Origin: Streptomyces spororaveus
Lineage (GTDB): Bacteria; Actinomycetota; Actinomycetes; Streptomycetales; Streptomycetaceae
Assembly: GCF_016755875.1 (NCBI RefSeq)
Contig: NZ_BNED01000005.1
Span: 7,019,501 to 7,083,500, forward strand
Length of the DNA stretch: 64,000 bases
Direction of reading: 5' to 3'
The notes beneath the pieces are model-generated. The model saw nothing but the letters and a program-made list of their open reading frames with translations. It made no database searches and had not been told where the DNA came from. Shown here piece after piece: positions 43,436 through 51,763 of the stretch. Position 1 is the first letter of the stretch; the number at the start of each line of letters is the position of its first letter. A program made the position numbers and the translations under genes.

Positions 43436-44302
43436 TCAGCCCGCGGCCAGGAGGACCGTTCCGGCGAGGGCCAGGCCGGCGCCCGCGGCCTGGACCGTGC
43501 GCAGCCGTTCCTTGAGTACGGCGAAGGCGGCCAGTGCGGTGATCACCGGGTAGAGCGAGGACAGGACGGCGGCCATGGTGACCGGGCCGTTCTGGGCGGC
43601 TATGGAGTACGTGCCGTTCGCCGCTACGTCCGCGAGGCCGACGAAGGCCAGGGCGGGCAGCAGCCCCCACAGGAGCTTCGGGCCGGCGCCGGCCGGAAGG
43701 GCGGGTATGCCGCGCCGGGTCTGCGTCCACAGGGCGGCGCCACCGACGGCGACATTGGTGACCCGCTGTACGAACAGCGCGAGGAACAGCCCGGTGACGG
43801 TGCTGGACGCCTCCGCGATCAGGGCCATGACCGCGCCGAAGCCGAAGGCCGCGACCAGGGTGAGGACGACGGCCTGCCGCTGGACGGGTGCGCCGCGCAG
43901 TTCCGGGCCGCCCGCGAGGACGATGCCGACGACGGCCACGGCGATGCCCGCGAACTGGCCGAGGCCGGGCCGCTCGCCCAGCATCAGCCCCGCGGTGACG
44001 GGTACGACCACGCCCAGGGAGCCCAGTGGCGAGACCACGCCCATCGGGCCGAGGGCCAGCGCCTTGTAGAAGCTGAGCATGGCGACCGGCCCGACCAGGC
44101 CCGCGGCGACCGCGAACCACAGCTGCGGACCGGCCTCCCGCCAGGCGCCGGTGCCGAGGACCACCGCGCCGAGCACGACGACCGCGACGATCTGGGAGAC
44201 GACGACCACCGTGAGCGCCGGGATCCGGCGGGTCAACAGCCCGCCGCCGAAGTCGGCGAGCCCCCACAGCACGGCTGTGGCCAGGGCGAAGAGGGCGGTC
44301 AT
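43436..44302 (-). CDS. EamA/DMT family transporter
   Basis: A 288-residue drug/metabolite transporter with about ten membrane helices in two EamA repeats (VLWGLADFGGGLLTRRIP at the start; VVVSQIVAVVVLGAVVLG; AVLKERLRTVQAAGAGLALA). ATG 44302 is used. It is divergent from an XRE-cupin regulator with 101 bp between them, a common gene pair in which the regulator controls the exporter. The substrate is unknown. Confidence 0.92.
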   Translation of the reverse strand: MTALFALATAVLWGLADFGGGLLTRRIPALTVVVVSQIVAVVVLGAVVLGTGAWREAGPQLWFAVAAGLVGPVAMLSFYKALALGPMGVVSPLGSLGVVVPVTAGLMLGERPGLGQFAGIAVAVVGIVLAGGPELRGAPVQRQAVVLTLVAAFGFGAVMALIAEASSTVTGLFLALFVQRVTNVAVGGAALWTQTRRGIPALPAGAGPKLLWGLLPALAFVGLADVAANGTYSIAAQNGPVTMAAVLSSLYPVITALAAFAVLKERLRTVQAAGAGLALAGTVLLAAG

Positions 44303-44361
44303 GGGGCCTCGCAGTACAGTGCAGTGAACGCTGGAGTGCAGCATCGAATACAGAACACGTT

Positions 44362-44400
44362 AGTGCACTCTGTTGGACTGTGTCATCCAAAATATTGGAC
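44362..44400. promoter_or_regulatory. Probable operator for the XRE-cupin regulator
   Basis: The short divergent promoter region contains the palindrome AGTGCACT (44362-44369) and three copies of a TTGGA element: TTGGAC (44373-44378), inverted ATCCAA (44385-44390) and TTGGAC (44395-44400). The last two form TCCAA-AATA-TTGGA, ending 3 nt before the regulator ATG, so autorepression is plausible. Confidence 0.5.
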
Positions 44401-44403
44401 GGA

Positions 44404-45024
44404 ATGGTGTCGGATCTCGAAGAGCTCACCCAGGCGCTCGCCCGGAACCTCAAGCGGTGGCGCGGGGAGCGCGGTTTCACCCTGGACTCCCTGGCCGCCC
44501 GCGCGGGAGTGAGCCGCGGGATGATCATCCAGATCGAGCAGGCCCGTACGAACCCCAGCGTGGGCACCACGGTCAGGCTGGCCGACGCGCTGGGCGTCAG
44601 CATCTCCGCGCTCCTCGACCACGAACGGGGCCCGCAGGTCCGGATCGTCCCGCCGGACCAGGTGGTGCGGATCTGGTCCAGCGAGGCGGGCAGTTCGACG
44701 ACGATGCTGATCGGTACCGACGAGCGCGGGCCCATGGAGCTGTGGACCTGGCACCTGGTGCCGGGCGAGGGGACGGACTCCGTCGCGCACCCGGCCGGCA
44801 CCATCGAGATGCTGCACGTCACGGCCGGGGAGCTGACCCTGGTGGTCGGCGAGGAGGAGTTCCGCGTCCCGGCCGGGGCCGCGGCCGCCTTCGAGGCGAA
44901 CCTCGCGCACTCCTACCGCAACAACGGCTCCGTACCGATGGAGATGACCCTTGCCGTATCGGTCCCCCCGGTATCGGCGCCGGTCCCCGCGCGCACGCAC
45001 CAGGGCGCGACGGGCACTCCCTAG
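44404..45024 (+). CDS. XRE family regulator with C-terminal cupin domain
   Basis: A 206-residue protein. An HTH-XRE domain fills residues 8-65 (FTLDSLAARAGVSRGMIIQI, then EQARTNPSV). A cupin_2 fold follows (WTWHLVPGEGTDSVAHPAGT, LHVTAGELTLVVGEEEF), which probably senses a small ligand. ATG 44404 gives the usual length; the upstream GTG at 44380 lies inside the operator-like repeats. It likely controls the divergent DMT exporter. Its end overlaps the convergent CoA-binding gene by four bases. Confidence 0.92.
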   Translation: MVSDLEELTQALARNLKRWRGERGFTLDSLAARAGVSRGMIIQIEQARTNPSVGTTVRLADALGVSISALLDHERGPQVRIVPPDQVVRIWSSEAGSSTTMLIGTDERGPMELWTWHLVPGEGTDSVAHPAGTIEMLHVTAGELTLVVGEEEFRVPAGAAAAFEANLAHSYRNNGSVPMEMTLAVSVPPVSAPVPARTHQGATGTP

Positions 45025-45425
45025 AGCGCGGGGATCTCGATCGCGGGGCAGCGGTCCATGACCATCGACAGCCCCGCCCCGCGGGTACGGGCGAAGGCGG
45101 CCTCGTCGATCACGCCGAGCTGGAACCAGACGGCCTCGGCGCCGATGGAGGCCGCCTGGTCGGCGACCGGGCCGGCCAGCTCGCTGTTCACGAAGACGTC
45201 CACCACGTCCACCTTGAACGGGATCTCCGCCAGCGAGGCGTACCCGGGCTCGCCGTGCACGGTCTCGGCCTTGGGGTGCACGGGGATCACGCGCTTGCCG
45301 AACCGCTGCAGCACGCGGGCCACCCCGTAGGCCGCGCGGTCCTGGTTGTTCGAGAGCCCCACCACGGCCCAGGTGTCGCCGAGCTCGGTGAGGATCTTGC
45401 GGATGGTTGCCGGATCGCCGTACAC
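45021..45425 (-). CDS. CoA-binding domain protein (YccU type)
   Basis: A 134-residue single CoA-binding Rossmann domain as in the alpha subunit of succinyl-CoA synthetase. WAVVGLSNNQDRAAYGVARV and VIPVHPKAETVHGE are the nucleotide loop and conserved PxxP-like turn; EAVWFQLGVIDE precedes the C-terminus. GTG 45425 has GGAGG 7 nt upstream and starts right at the conserved VYGDPATIRKIL. The role is unknown across the family. Confidence 0.9.
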   Translation of the reverse strand: MYGDPATIRKILTELGDTWAVVGLSNNQDRAAYGVARVLQRFGKRVIPVHPKAETVHGEPGYASLAEIPFKVDVVDVFVNSELAGPVADQAASIGAEAVWFQLGVIDEAAFARTRGAGLSMVMDRCPAIEIPAL

Positions 45426-45636
45426 GTGTGCCGCCTCCTGGTGTTCTCGTCCCGCCGGCCCTGTCCGCTGCTTCTCCACCGCGGGGACCGACGTTCAGCC
45501 CCGTCAACCGAAATCTCCCGGGCACGATTCCCCGGCCCCCGCTCCCTGATCCGCCCTGACCGGCAAGACGCCCCCTGGTGCTGTGACCCCGCCATGGGCG
45601 GGAGGGGGCCCGTTCTGCACCGCTTAGGGTGGTGAG

Positions 45637-46263
45637 GTGAAGGCAGACCAGTACGTGACGGTGGCCCGTGAGGGCATGCACGAGTCCGAGATCAACCGCT
45701 CGCGCTTCCTGTGCTCGCTCGCGCCCGCCGCGACCGAGCAGGAGGCCCAGGACTTCGTCGCGCGCATCCGCAAGGAGCACCCCACCGCCACCCACAACTG
45801 CTTCGCCTACGTGGTCGGCGCCGACGCCTCCGTCCAGAAGGCCAGCGACGACGGCGAGCCCGGCGGCACCGCCGGGGTGCCCATGCTGCAGATGCTCATG
45901 CGCCGCGACATCCGCTACGCGGTCGCCGTCGTCACCCGCTACTACGGCGGCGTGAAGCTCGGCGCCGGCGGCCTGATCAGGGCCTACGGCGGGGTCGTCG
46001 GCGAGGCCCTCGACGCGCTCGGCACCGTCACCCGGCGCCGCTACCGGCTGGCCACCGTCACCGTGGACCACCAGCGGGCCGGCAAGACGCAGAACGACCT
46101 GCGCTCCACCGGCCGGACCGTGGTCGACCTGCGCTACGGCGCCGAGGTCGAGATAGAGGTGGCCCTCCCGGAGGCGGACCTGCCCGCCTTCGAGGCCTGG
46201 CTCGCCGACACCACCGCGGGCAGCGCCGGTCTCACGCTCGGCGGAGAGACGTACGCGCCCTGA
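45637..46263 (+). CDS. YigZ/IMPACT family protein
   Basis: A 208-residue YigZ-type protein: an UPF0029/IMPACT N-terminal domain with HNCFAYVVG and SDDGEPGGTAGVPM, and YYGGVKLGAGGLIRAYGG, followed by a smaller C-terminal ferredoxin-like domain. GTG 45637 is used. The bacterial function is poorly known; the fold resembles translation factor domain IV. Confidence 0.92.
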   Translation: MKADQYVTVAREGMHESEINRSRFLCSLAPAATEQEAQDFVARIRKEHPTATHNCFAYVVGADASVQKASDDGEPGGTAGVPMLQMLMRRDIRYAVAVVTRYYGGVKLGAGGLIRAYGGVVGEALDALGTVTRRRYRLATVTVDHQRAGKTQNDLRSTGRTVVDLRYGAEVEIEVALPEADLPAFEAWLADTTAGSAGLTLGGETYAP

Positions 46264-46328
46264 GCGCCCCCGGGGACGGGTTAGCGTAGAGGGGTTCAGC
46301 GAGCGGGAGACGACCAGGGGGAGACGGC

Positions 46329-46349
46329 ATGCGCGGGGCCGCCGAGTGA
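46329..46349 (+). CDS. Possible 6-codon leader ORF coupled to sbcD
   Basis: ATG 46329 follows a strong ribosome binding site (GGGGGAGA, 46317-46324) and reads MRGAAE then TGA. The TGA overlaps the sbcD GTG as GTGA. sbcD itself has no good ribosome binding site, so the mini-ORF may load ribosomes by coupling. Alternatively the site serves sbcD directly at long spacing. Confidence 0.35.
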   Translation: MRGAAE

Positions 46350-47515
46350 AGTTCCTGCACACCTCCGACTGGCACCTCGGCCGGGCCTTCCACCGGGTCA
46401 ACCTGCTCGGCGCCCAGGCGGTCTTCATCGACCACCTCATCGAGACCGTGCGTGAGCGCGAGGTCGACGCCGTCCTCGTCGCCGGTGACGTCTACGACCG
46501 GGCCGTGCCGCCGCTGCCCGCCGTCGAGCTGTACGACCGGGCCCTGCACCGTCTCGCCGACCTCGGCGTGCCCACCGTGATGATCTCCGGGAACCACGAC
46601 TCCGCGCGCCGGCTCGGCGTCGGCGCCGGGCTGATCGACCGGGCCGGGATCCACCTGCGGACCGACCCCGCCGGCTGCGCCGACCCCGTCGTCCTGGCCG
46701 ACGAACACGGTGACGTGGCCCTGTACGGCCTGCCGTACCTGGAGCCCGCCCTGGTCAAGGACCAGTTCAGCGCGGAGAAGGTGAGCCACGAGGCGGTCCT
46801 CGGGGCCGCCATGGACCGGATCCGGGCCGACCTGGCCACCCGCGCGCCCGGCACCCGTTCGGTCGTCCTCGCGCACGCCTTCGTCACGGGCGGACAGGCC
46901 AGTGACAGCGAGCGCGACATCACCGTCGGCGGGGTCGAGTCCGTACCCGCCTCCGTCTTCGACGGCGTCGACTACGCCGCCCTCGGCCACCTCCACGGCA
47001 GCCAGACCATCGGTGAACGGGTCCGCTACTCCGGTTCCCCGCTCGCCTACTCCTTCTCCGAGGCCGACCACCGCAAGACCATGTGGCTGATCGAACTGGG
47101 GGAGGAAGGGAAGATCGTCTGCGCCGAGCGCATCGGCACCCCCGTACCGCGCAGGCTCGCCCGGCTGCGCGGACGGCTGGAGGACCTGCTGAAGGATCCG
47201 GCGCACCAGGTGCACGAGGACGCCTGGGTCGAGGCCACCCTCACCGACCCGGTCCGTCCCGACGACCCCATGGCCCGCCTCGCCGCCCGCTTCCCGCACA
47301 CCCTCACCCTCGCCTTCGACCCCGAGGGCCGCCAGGAGGAGACCGGCGCCTCCTACGCCCAGCGTCTCAAGGGCCGCAGCGACCAGGAGATCGCCGAGGA
47401 CTTCGTCGCCCACGTGCGCGGCGGCGGCCGGGCCGACGAGGCCGAACGGGCCGTCCTCCAGGGCGCCTTCGACGACGTACGGGCCGACGACAGCCAACGG
47501 GAGACCCACCGATGA
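46346..47515 (+). CDS. sbcD: Exonuclease subunit SbcD (Mre11-like)
   Basis: A 389-residue calcineurin-like nuclease, partner of SbcC in double-strand end and hairpin cleavage. Metal-binding motifs: SDWHLG at the start, VAGDVYDR, SGNHDSARR, LAHAFVTG and LGHLHGSQ. The C-terminal capping domain ends in a region of about 60 residues that would contact SbcC. GTG 46346 is forced by frame and conserved MKFLHTSDWH start. Its stop overlaps the sbcC ATG by four bases. Confidence 0.96.
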   Translation: MKFLHTSDWHLGRAFHRVNLLGAQAVFIDHLIETVREREVDAVLVAGDVYDRAVPPLPAVELYDRALHRLADLGVPTVMISGNHDSARRLGVGAGLIDRAGIHLRTDPAGCADPVVLADEHGDVALYGLPYLEPALVKDQFSAEKVSHEAVLGAAMDRIRADLATRAPGTRSVVLAHAFVTGGQASDSERDITVGGVESVPASVFDGVDYAALGHLHGSQTIGERVRYSGSPLAYSFSEADHRKTMWLIELGEEGKIVCAERIGTPVPRRLARLRGRLEDLLKDPAHQVHEDAWVEATLTDPVRPDDPMARLAARFPHTLTLAFDPEGRQEETGASYAQRLKGRSDQEIAEDFVAHVRGGGRADEAERAVLQGAFDDVRADDSQRETHR

Positions 47516-50500
47516 GGCTGCACCGGCTGGCCGTGACCGCCTTCGGACCGTTCGCCGAGCCCCAGGAGATCGATTTCGACGCCCTCTCCGAGGCCGGCGT
47601 CTTCCTGCTGCACGGACCCACCGGCGCGGGGAAGACCTCTGTGCTCGACGCCGTCTGCTACGCGCTCTACGGCTCCGTGCCCGGCCCCCGCCAGGCCCCG
47701 GGCACCAGCCTGCGCAGCGACCACGCCGCCGCCCACACCCCGACCGAGGTCACCCTCGAACTCACCGCGGGCGGCCGCCGCCTGGAGCTCACCCGGCGGC
47801 CGGAGCAGGAACGCCCCAAGAAGCGCGGCACCGGCACCACCAAGGACAAGGCCCAGAGTTGGCTGCGCGAACACACCGGTGAGGGCTGGGAGCCGCTCAG
47901 CCGCTCCCACCAGGAGATCGGCGAGGAGATCGAGCAACTGCTCGGCATGAGCCGCGAGCAGTTCTGCCAGGTCGTGCTGCTGCCCCAGGGAGAGTTCGCC
48001 CGGTTCCTGCGCGCCGACGAGGCGGCCCGCGGCCGCCTGCTCGGCCGGCTCTTCGACACCCGCCGCTTCGCCGCCGTCGAAGCCCTGCTCGGCGAGCGCC
48101 GCCGGGCCGCCGAGGCCAGGGTCCGGGCCGGCGACGAGAAGGTGCTCCACACCGCCCAGCGGCTCGCCCAGGCGGCGGGAGACAGCGCCGACCTGCGCGC
48201 CTGGCCCATGCCCGGACACCAGCCGGGCGACCCCGGGCTCGCCGAGGCCGTCCGGGCCTGGGCGGCCGTCGCCCGGTGCGCGGCCCGCGAGAGCCTCGAC
48301 GTCGCCGAGTACGCGCTGGCCGCCGTCGAGAGCCGGCACGCCGCCGCCCGGCACGCCGCGGAGGACGCCCGGGAGCTCGACCGGCTGCAGCGCCGGCACG
48401 CGGAGACCGTCGCCCGGGCCGCCCGGCTCGCCGAGGCCGAGCCCGAGCGCGACCGCGTGCGGAGCCTGCTGGACCGCGCCCGGCGCGGCTCCCTGGTGGC
48501 CCCCGCCCTGGAGCTGCGCGGCGCCGCCTCCGCCGCGCACCTCGCCGCCGCACACGCCGAGACCTCCGCCCGTGCGCAGCTCCCGCCCACGCTGAAGGAG
48601 GCGGGAGCCGAGCAGCTGGCCGACATCGAACAGCGGCTGCGCGAGGCCCTGGGCGCGCTCGGCGCGGCGCAGCGGGCGGAGCAGCGCAGCGCCGAGATCG
48701 GCCGTGAACGGGCCGACCTGGAACGGGAGTCCAGGGCCGCCGAGGAGCAGCACCAGGAGTCCGCCGAGTGGCTGGAGCGCTGGGAGGCGACCCGGACGGC
48801 CCTGCAGGAACGCGCCGACGGCGCCCAGCAGGCCGCGACCCTGGCCGAGCAGCTCGCGGGCCGGCTGGAACCCGCCCGCATGCAGCTCAACGCCGCCCGT
48901 CGGCGGGACGAGCTCGACACCGACGCGGAGCGCGCCGCGGCGGAACTGCTCACCCTGCGCGAGGAGTCGGCGGCCGCCCGGGAGAGCTGGCTGGAGCTCA
49001 AGGAGGCCCGGCTGCGCGGCATCGCCGCCGAGCTCGCGGAGGCACTGGTCGCGGGGGAGGCCTGCACGGTGTGCGGGTCCGCGGAGCACCCCGCTCCGGC
49101 CCGCCCGGCCCCCGGCCACGTGGACCGCGCGGCCGAGGACGCCGCCCACGAACTCTTCGAACGGGCCGAGCGGGCACGGGCCGCCGTCGAGCGCAGGCTC
49201 GCCGCCGCGCAGGAGGCCCGCGCCGAGGCGCAGGCCGCCGCCGGGGACGCCACCACCGCCGAGCTCCTCGCCCTGACCGCCGACCTGAGTGCCCGCCATG
49301 CCGCGGCCCACGCCGCGGCCGCCGGCCTGCACGCCGCCCGTGAGCAGCTCGCCCGGGCCGAGCGGGAGCACGCCACGCGCAGCGCCGACCGGCAGGGCGC
49401 CGAGACCCGGGCCGCGGCCAGGGCCTCCCGGCGCGAGGCCCTGGACCGCGAACAGGCCGGACTGGAAGCCGAACTCACCCTCGTACGGGACGGCGCGCCG
49501 ACCGTCGCGGCCCGCGCCCGCACCCTGGAGGACCGGGTCCGGATGGTCGCCGGCGCGGCCACCTCGCTGCGCCGGGCCGAGACCACCGCGGCCCGGCTGA
49601 AGGAGGCCGACGACCAGCTCGCCGACGCCGCGTTCAAGGCCGGCTTCGACACCATCGAGGCCGCCGCCGACGCCGTGCTCCCCGAGTACGAGCGCACCGC
49701 CCTCCAACACCGGCTGGACGCCTGGCAGACGGAGGAGGCCCTGCTGGCGGACCGCCGCCGCGAGACCGGCGCCGCCGAGGCGGCAGCCCTGCCCCCGGCC
49801 GCACCGGATGCGGCCGAGGCGCGGGCGGTCCGGGCCGCGGCGGAGCTTCGTACCGCGGGGTCGGCGGCCGACGCGGCCCGGCTGCGCTGCACGGAGCTGG
49901 ACCGGCTCTCCCGGCAGGCCGAGCTGGAACTGCGCGCGCTCGGCCCGCTGCGGGAGGCCTACGACCGGGTCGCCCGGCTGGCCGGACTCACCGCGGGCAC
50001 CTCCGCCGACAACGAGCGCAAGATGCGCCTGGAGGCCTATGTGCTGGCCGCCCGCCTGGAGCAGGTGGCCGCCGCCGCGACGGTACGGCTGCTGCGCATG
50101 TCGGGCGGCCGCTACACCCTGGTCCACTCCGACGCGCGCGCGGGCGGCCGGGGGCGCTCCGGCCTCGGACTGCACGTGGTCGACGCGTGGACGGGCAGTG
50201 AGCGGGACACCGCGACGCTGTCGGGCGGCGAGACGTTCTTCGCCTCGCTCGCCCTGGCGCTCGGCCTCGCGGACGTGGTCACCGACGAGGCGGGCGGGGT
50301 GCGCCTCGACACCCTCTTCATCGACGAGGGCTTCGGCAGCCTGGACGACCAGGCGCTGGACGAGGTGCTGGACGTCCTGGACTCGCTGCGGGAGCGGGAC
50401 CGCAGCGTGGGCATCGTCAGCCACGTCGCCGACCTGCGGACCCGTGTCCAGGCCCAGCTGGAGATCGTCAAGCAGCGCGGCGGCTCCGTGGTGCGCCACC

Positions 50501-50523
50501 GGACGGCGGCGCTCACGGACTGA
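47512..50523 (+). CDS. sbcC: Exonuclease subunit SbcC (Rad50-like SMC ATPase)
   Basis: A 1,003-residue SMC-like ATPase. Walker A GPTGAGKTS is near residue 36, Q-loop VVLLPQGEFARFL follows, then two long Ala/Glu/Arg-rich coiled coils on either side of a zinc hook (CTVC about residue 523). The C-terminal half has signature LSGGETFFAS and Walker B LFIDEGFGSLD with the D-loop. It forms the hinge-joined complex with SbcD. The coiled coils are extremely Ala/Arg-rich, which is usual for high-GC actinobacteria. Confidence 0.96.
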   Translation: MRLHRLAVTAFGPFAEPQEIDFDALSEAGVFLLHGPTGAGKTSVLDAVCYALYGSVPGPRQAPGTSLRSDHAAAHTPTEVTLELTAGGRRLELTRRPEQERPKKRGTGTTKDKAQSWLREHTGEGWEPLSRSHQEIGEEIEQLLGMSREQFCQVVLLPQGEFARFLRADEAARGRLLGRLFDTRRFAAVEALLGERRRAAEARVRAGDEKVLHTAQRLAQAAGDSADLRAWPMPGHQPGDPGLAEAVRAWAAVARCAARESLDVAEYALAAVESRHAAARHAAEDARELDRLQRRHAETVARAARLAEAEPERDRVRSLLDRARRGSLVAPALELRGAASAAHLAAAHAETSARAQLPPTLKEAGAEQLADIEQRLREALGALGAAQRAEQRSAEIGRERADLERESRAAEEQHQESAEWLERWEATRTALQERADGAQQAATLAEQLAGRLEPARMQLNAARRRDELDTDAERAAAELLTLREESAAARESWLELKEARLRGIAAELAEALVAGEACTVCGSAEHPAPARPAPGHVDRAAEDAAHELFERAERARAAVERRLAAAQEARAEAQAAAGDATTAELLALTADLSARHAAAHAAAAGLHAAREQLARAEREHATRSADRQGAETRAAARASRREALDREQAGLEAELTLVRDGAPTVAARARTLEDRVRMVAGAATSLRRAETTAARLKEADDQLADAAFKAGFDTIEAAADAVLPEYERTALQHRLDAWQTEEALLADRRRETGAAEAAALPPAAPDAAEARAVRAAAELRTAGSAADAARLRCTELDRLSRQAELELRALGPLREAYDRVARLAGLTAGTSADNERKMRLEAYVLAARLEQVAAAATVRLLRMSGGRYTLVHSDARAGGRGRSGLGLHVVDAWTGSERDTATLSGGETFFASLALALGLADVVTDEAGGVRLDTLFIDEGFGSLDDQALDEVLDVLDSLRERDRSVGIVSHVADLRTRVQAQLEIVKQRGGSVVRHRTAALTD

Positions 50524-50590
50524 CCGTGGTCGCGGTGGGCTGAGCTGCGGCGGGGCAGCGCAGGCTGCGGGGCTGAGTGGCCTGCGGGGC

Positions 50591-51037
50591 TCAGGGGCTG
50601 AGCGGCCTGCGGGGCAGCGGTGAGGAGTACACGATGCTCGTCGTCACCGGGCCGAGGCCCGAGATCCGGCCGGTGACCTCCTCCAGGTGCCCCATGGACC
50701 GCGCCGCGACCTTGAGGACGAAACAGTCGTCGCCGGTCACGTGATGGGCCTCCAGGATCTCGGGGGCCGACTCCAGGAAGTCGTGGAACGGCTTGTAGTT
50801 GCCGTGCGGGTAGCGCAGCCGCACCAGCGCGAGGATCGACTTGCCGAGCTTCTCCGGATCCACCGTCGCCGTGTAGCCGGTGATGATGCCCGTCTCCTCC
50901 ATCCGGCGGACCCGCTCGGTGACCGCGCTCGCGGACATGGACACGGACCGGGCGAGGTCGGTGAAACTGGCGCGCCCGTCCCGCTGGAGGGCTTCGAGGA
51001 TCCGCCAGTCGGTGGCGTCAGGGGAATAGTCGGTCAT
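50591..51037 (-). CDS. Lrp/AsnC family transcriptional regulator
   Basis: A 148-residue Lrp-type regulator. The N-terminal HTH reads LEALQRDGRASFTDLARSVS with recognition helix SASAVTERVRRME. The C-terminal RAM ligand domain has ILALVRLRYP, AHHVTGDDCFVLKV and the final strand TTSIVYSSPL. Lrp proteins bind amino acids. It is divergent from the rhodanese gene across 94 bp that includes GGGAATTCCC (51053-51062), a possible operator. Confidence 0.93.
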   Translation of the reverse strand: MTDYSPDATDWRILEALQRDGRASFTDLARSVSMSASAVTERVRRMEETGIITGYTATVDPEKLGKSILALVRLRYPHGNYKPFHDFLESAPEILEAHHVTGDDCFVLKVAARSMGHLEEVTGRISGLGPVTTSIVYSSPLPRRPLSP

Positions 51038-51131
51038 GGTCCAGATCTAGCAGGGAATTCCCCGGTCGGACAAGGGAAAGGCCGGGGAAAGTCGCTTCCG
51101 GTGATGATCAACAGATCGTAGATTTCTAGCC

Positions 51132-51650
51132 ATGACGACGACGCAGAACACCTCCACCGCCCCCGCCGCCACCACCAACCCCGTGCTCCGGGTGCCCCCG
51201 GCCTCCCCGGCCGCGGCCGCCGCGTACTTCGCCGCGAGCCTGGCCTTCCACGCCGACGTGTCGGACGTCGCCGCCGCCTTCAAGGGCCACCGCGAGCACG
51301 GCGCCGAGCTCGGCTTCCAGCTCGTCGACTCCCGCTCCACCCCGTCCTGGGACCAGGCCCACGTGCCCGGCGCCGTCCACCTGCCCACCGCCCTCATCCC
51401 CGAGCAGGCGGAGCGGCTCCTGGACAAGAACGTCCCCGTGGTGACGTACTGCTGGGGCCCCGGCTGCAACGGTGGTACCCGCTCCGCCCTCGCCCTGGCC
51501 GAACTCGGCTTCCAGGTCAAGGAGATGCTCGGCGGCATCGAGTACTGGATCCGCGAGGGCTTCGAGGTCGAGACCTGGCAGGGCGGCCGGCAGCGCACCG
51601 AGGCCGACCCGCTGACCGCGCCGACCGACTCGGACGACTGCGGCTGCTGA
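51132..51650 (+). CDS. Rhodanese-like domain protein
   Basis: A 172-residue single rhodanese domain. LVDSRSTPSWDQAHVPGAVH is the CH2A-like start and TYCWGPGCNGGTRSA carries the active-site loop; the second Cys (GPGCNG) aligns with the catalytic position and the first is an additional thiol. The tail ends DDCGC, a further pair of cysteines. ATG 51132 is the start. Sulfur transfer or redox sensing is likely, with possible control by the divergent Lrp regulator. Confidence 0.9.
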   Translation: MTTTQNTSTAPAATTNPVLRVPPASPAAAAAYFAASLAFHADVSDVAAAFKGHREHGAELGFQLVDSRSTPSWDQAHVPGAVHLPTALIPEQAERLLDKNVPVVTYCWGPGCNGGTRSALALAELGFQVKEMLGGIEYWIREGFEVETWQGGRQRTEADPLTAPTDSDDCGC

Positions 51651-51661
51651 GGTGCGTGCCT

Positions 51662-51680
51662 TACGGGGCCGGGCCCCGTA
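51662..51680. terminator. 8-bp stem hairpin after the rhodanese gene
   Basis: TACGGGGC-CGG-GCCCCGTA is a perfect stem directly after the rhodanese stop, the first of two hairpins in this convergent gap. Confidence 0.65.
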
Positions 51681-51692
51681 CGCGGCTCACAC

Positions 51693-51732
51693 GGATGGGC
51701 CGCTCACCCCCGGGGGGGATGAGCGGCCCGTC
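51693..51732. terminator. Bidirectional terminator between rhodanese and DUF885 genes
   Basis: A 14-bp stem (left arm from GGATGGGCCGCTCA, right arm TGAGCGGCCCGTCC) has one non-Watson-Crick position and a C/G-rich loop. It lies between two convergent genes and would serve both strands. Confidence 0.75.
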
Positions 51733-51763
51733 CGTCGTCCACCGCCCGGCGGCGGCGGAGCCG

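Noticed and set aside
50524..50590. Repeated CTGCGGGGC units after sbcC as a possible repeat array
   Set aside because: Only a few imperfect copies in about 60 bp, partly next to the Lrp gene end; no CRISPR-like spacing.
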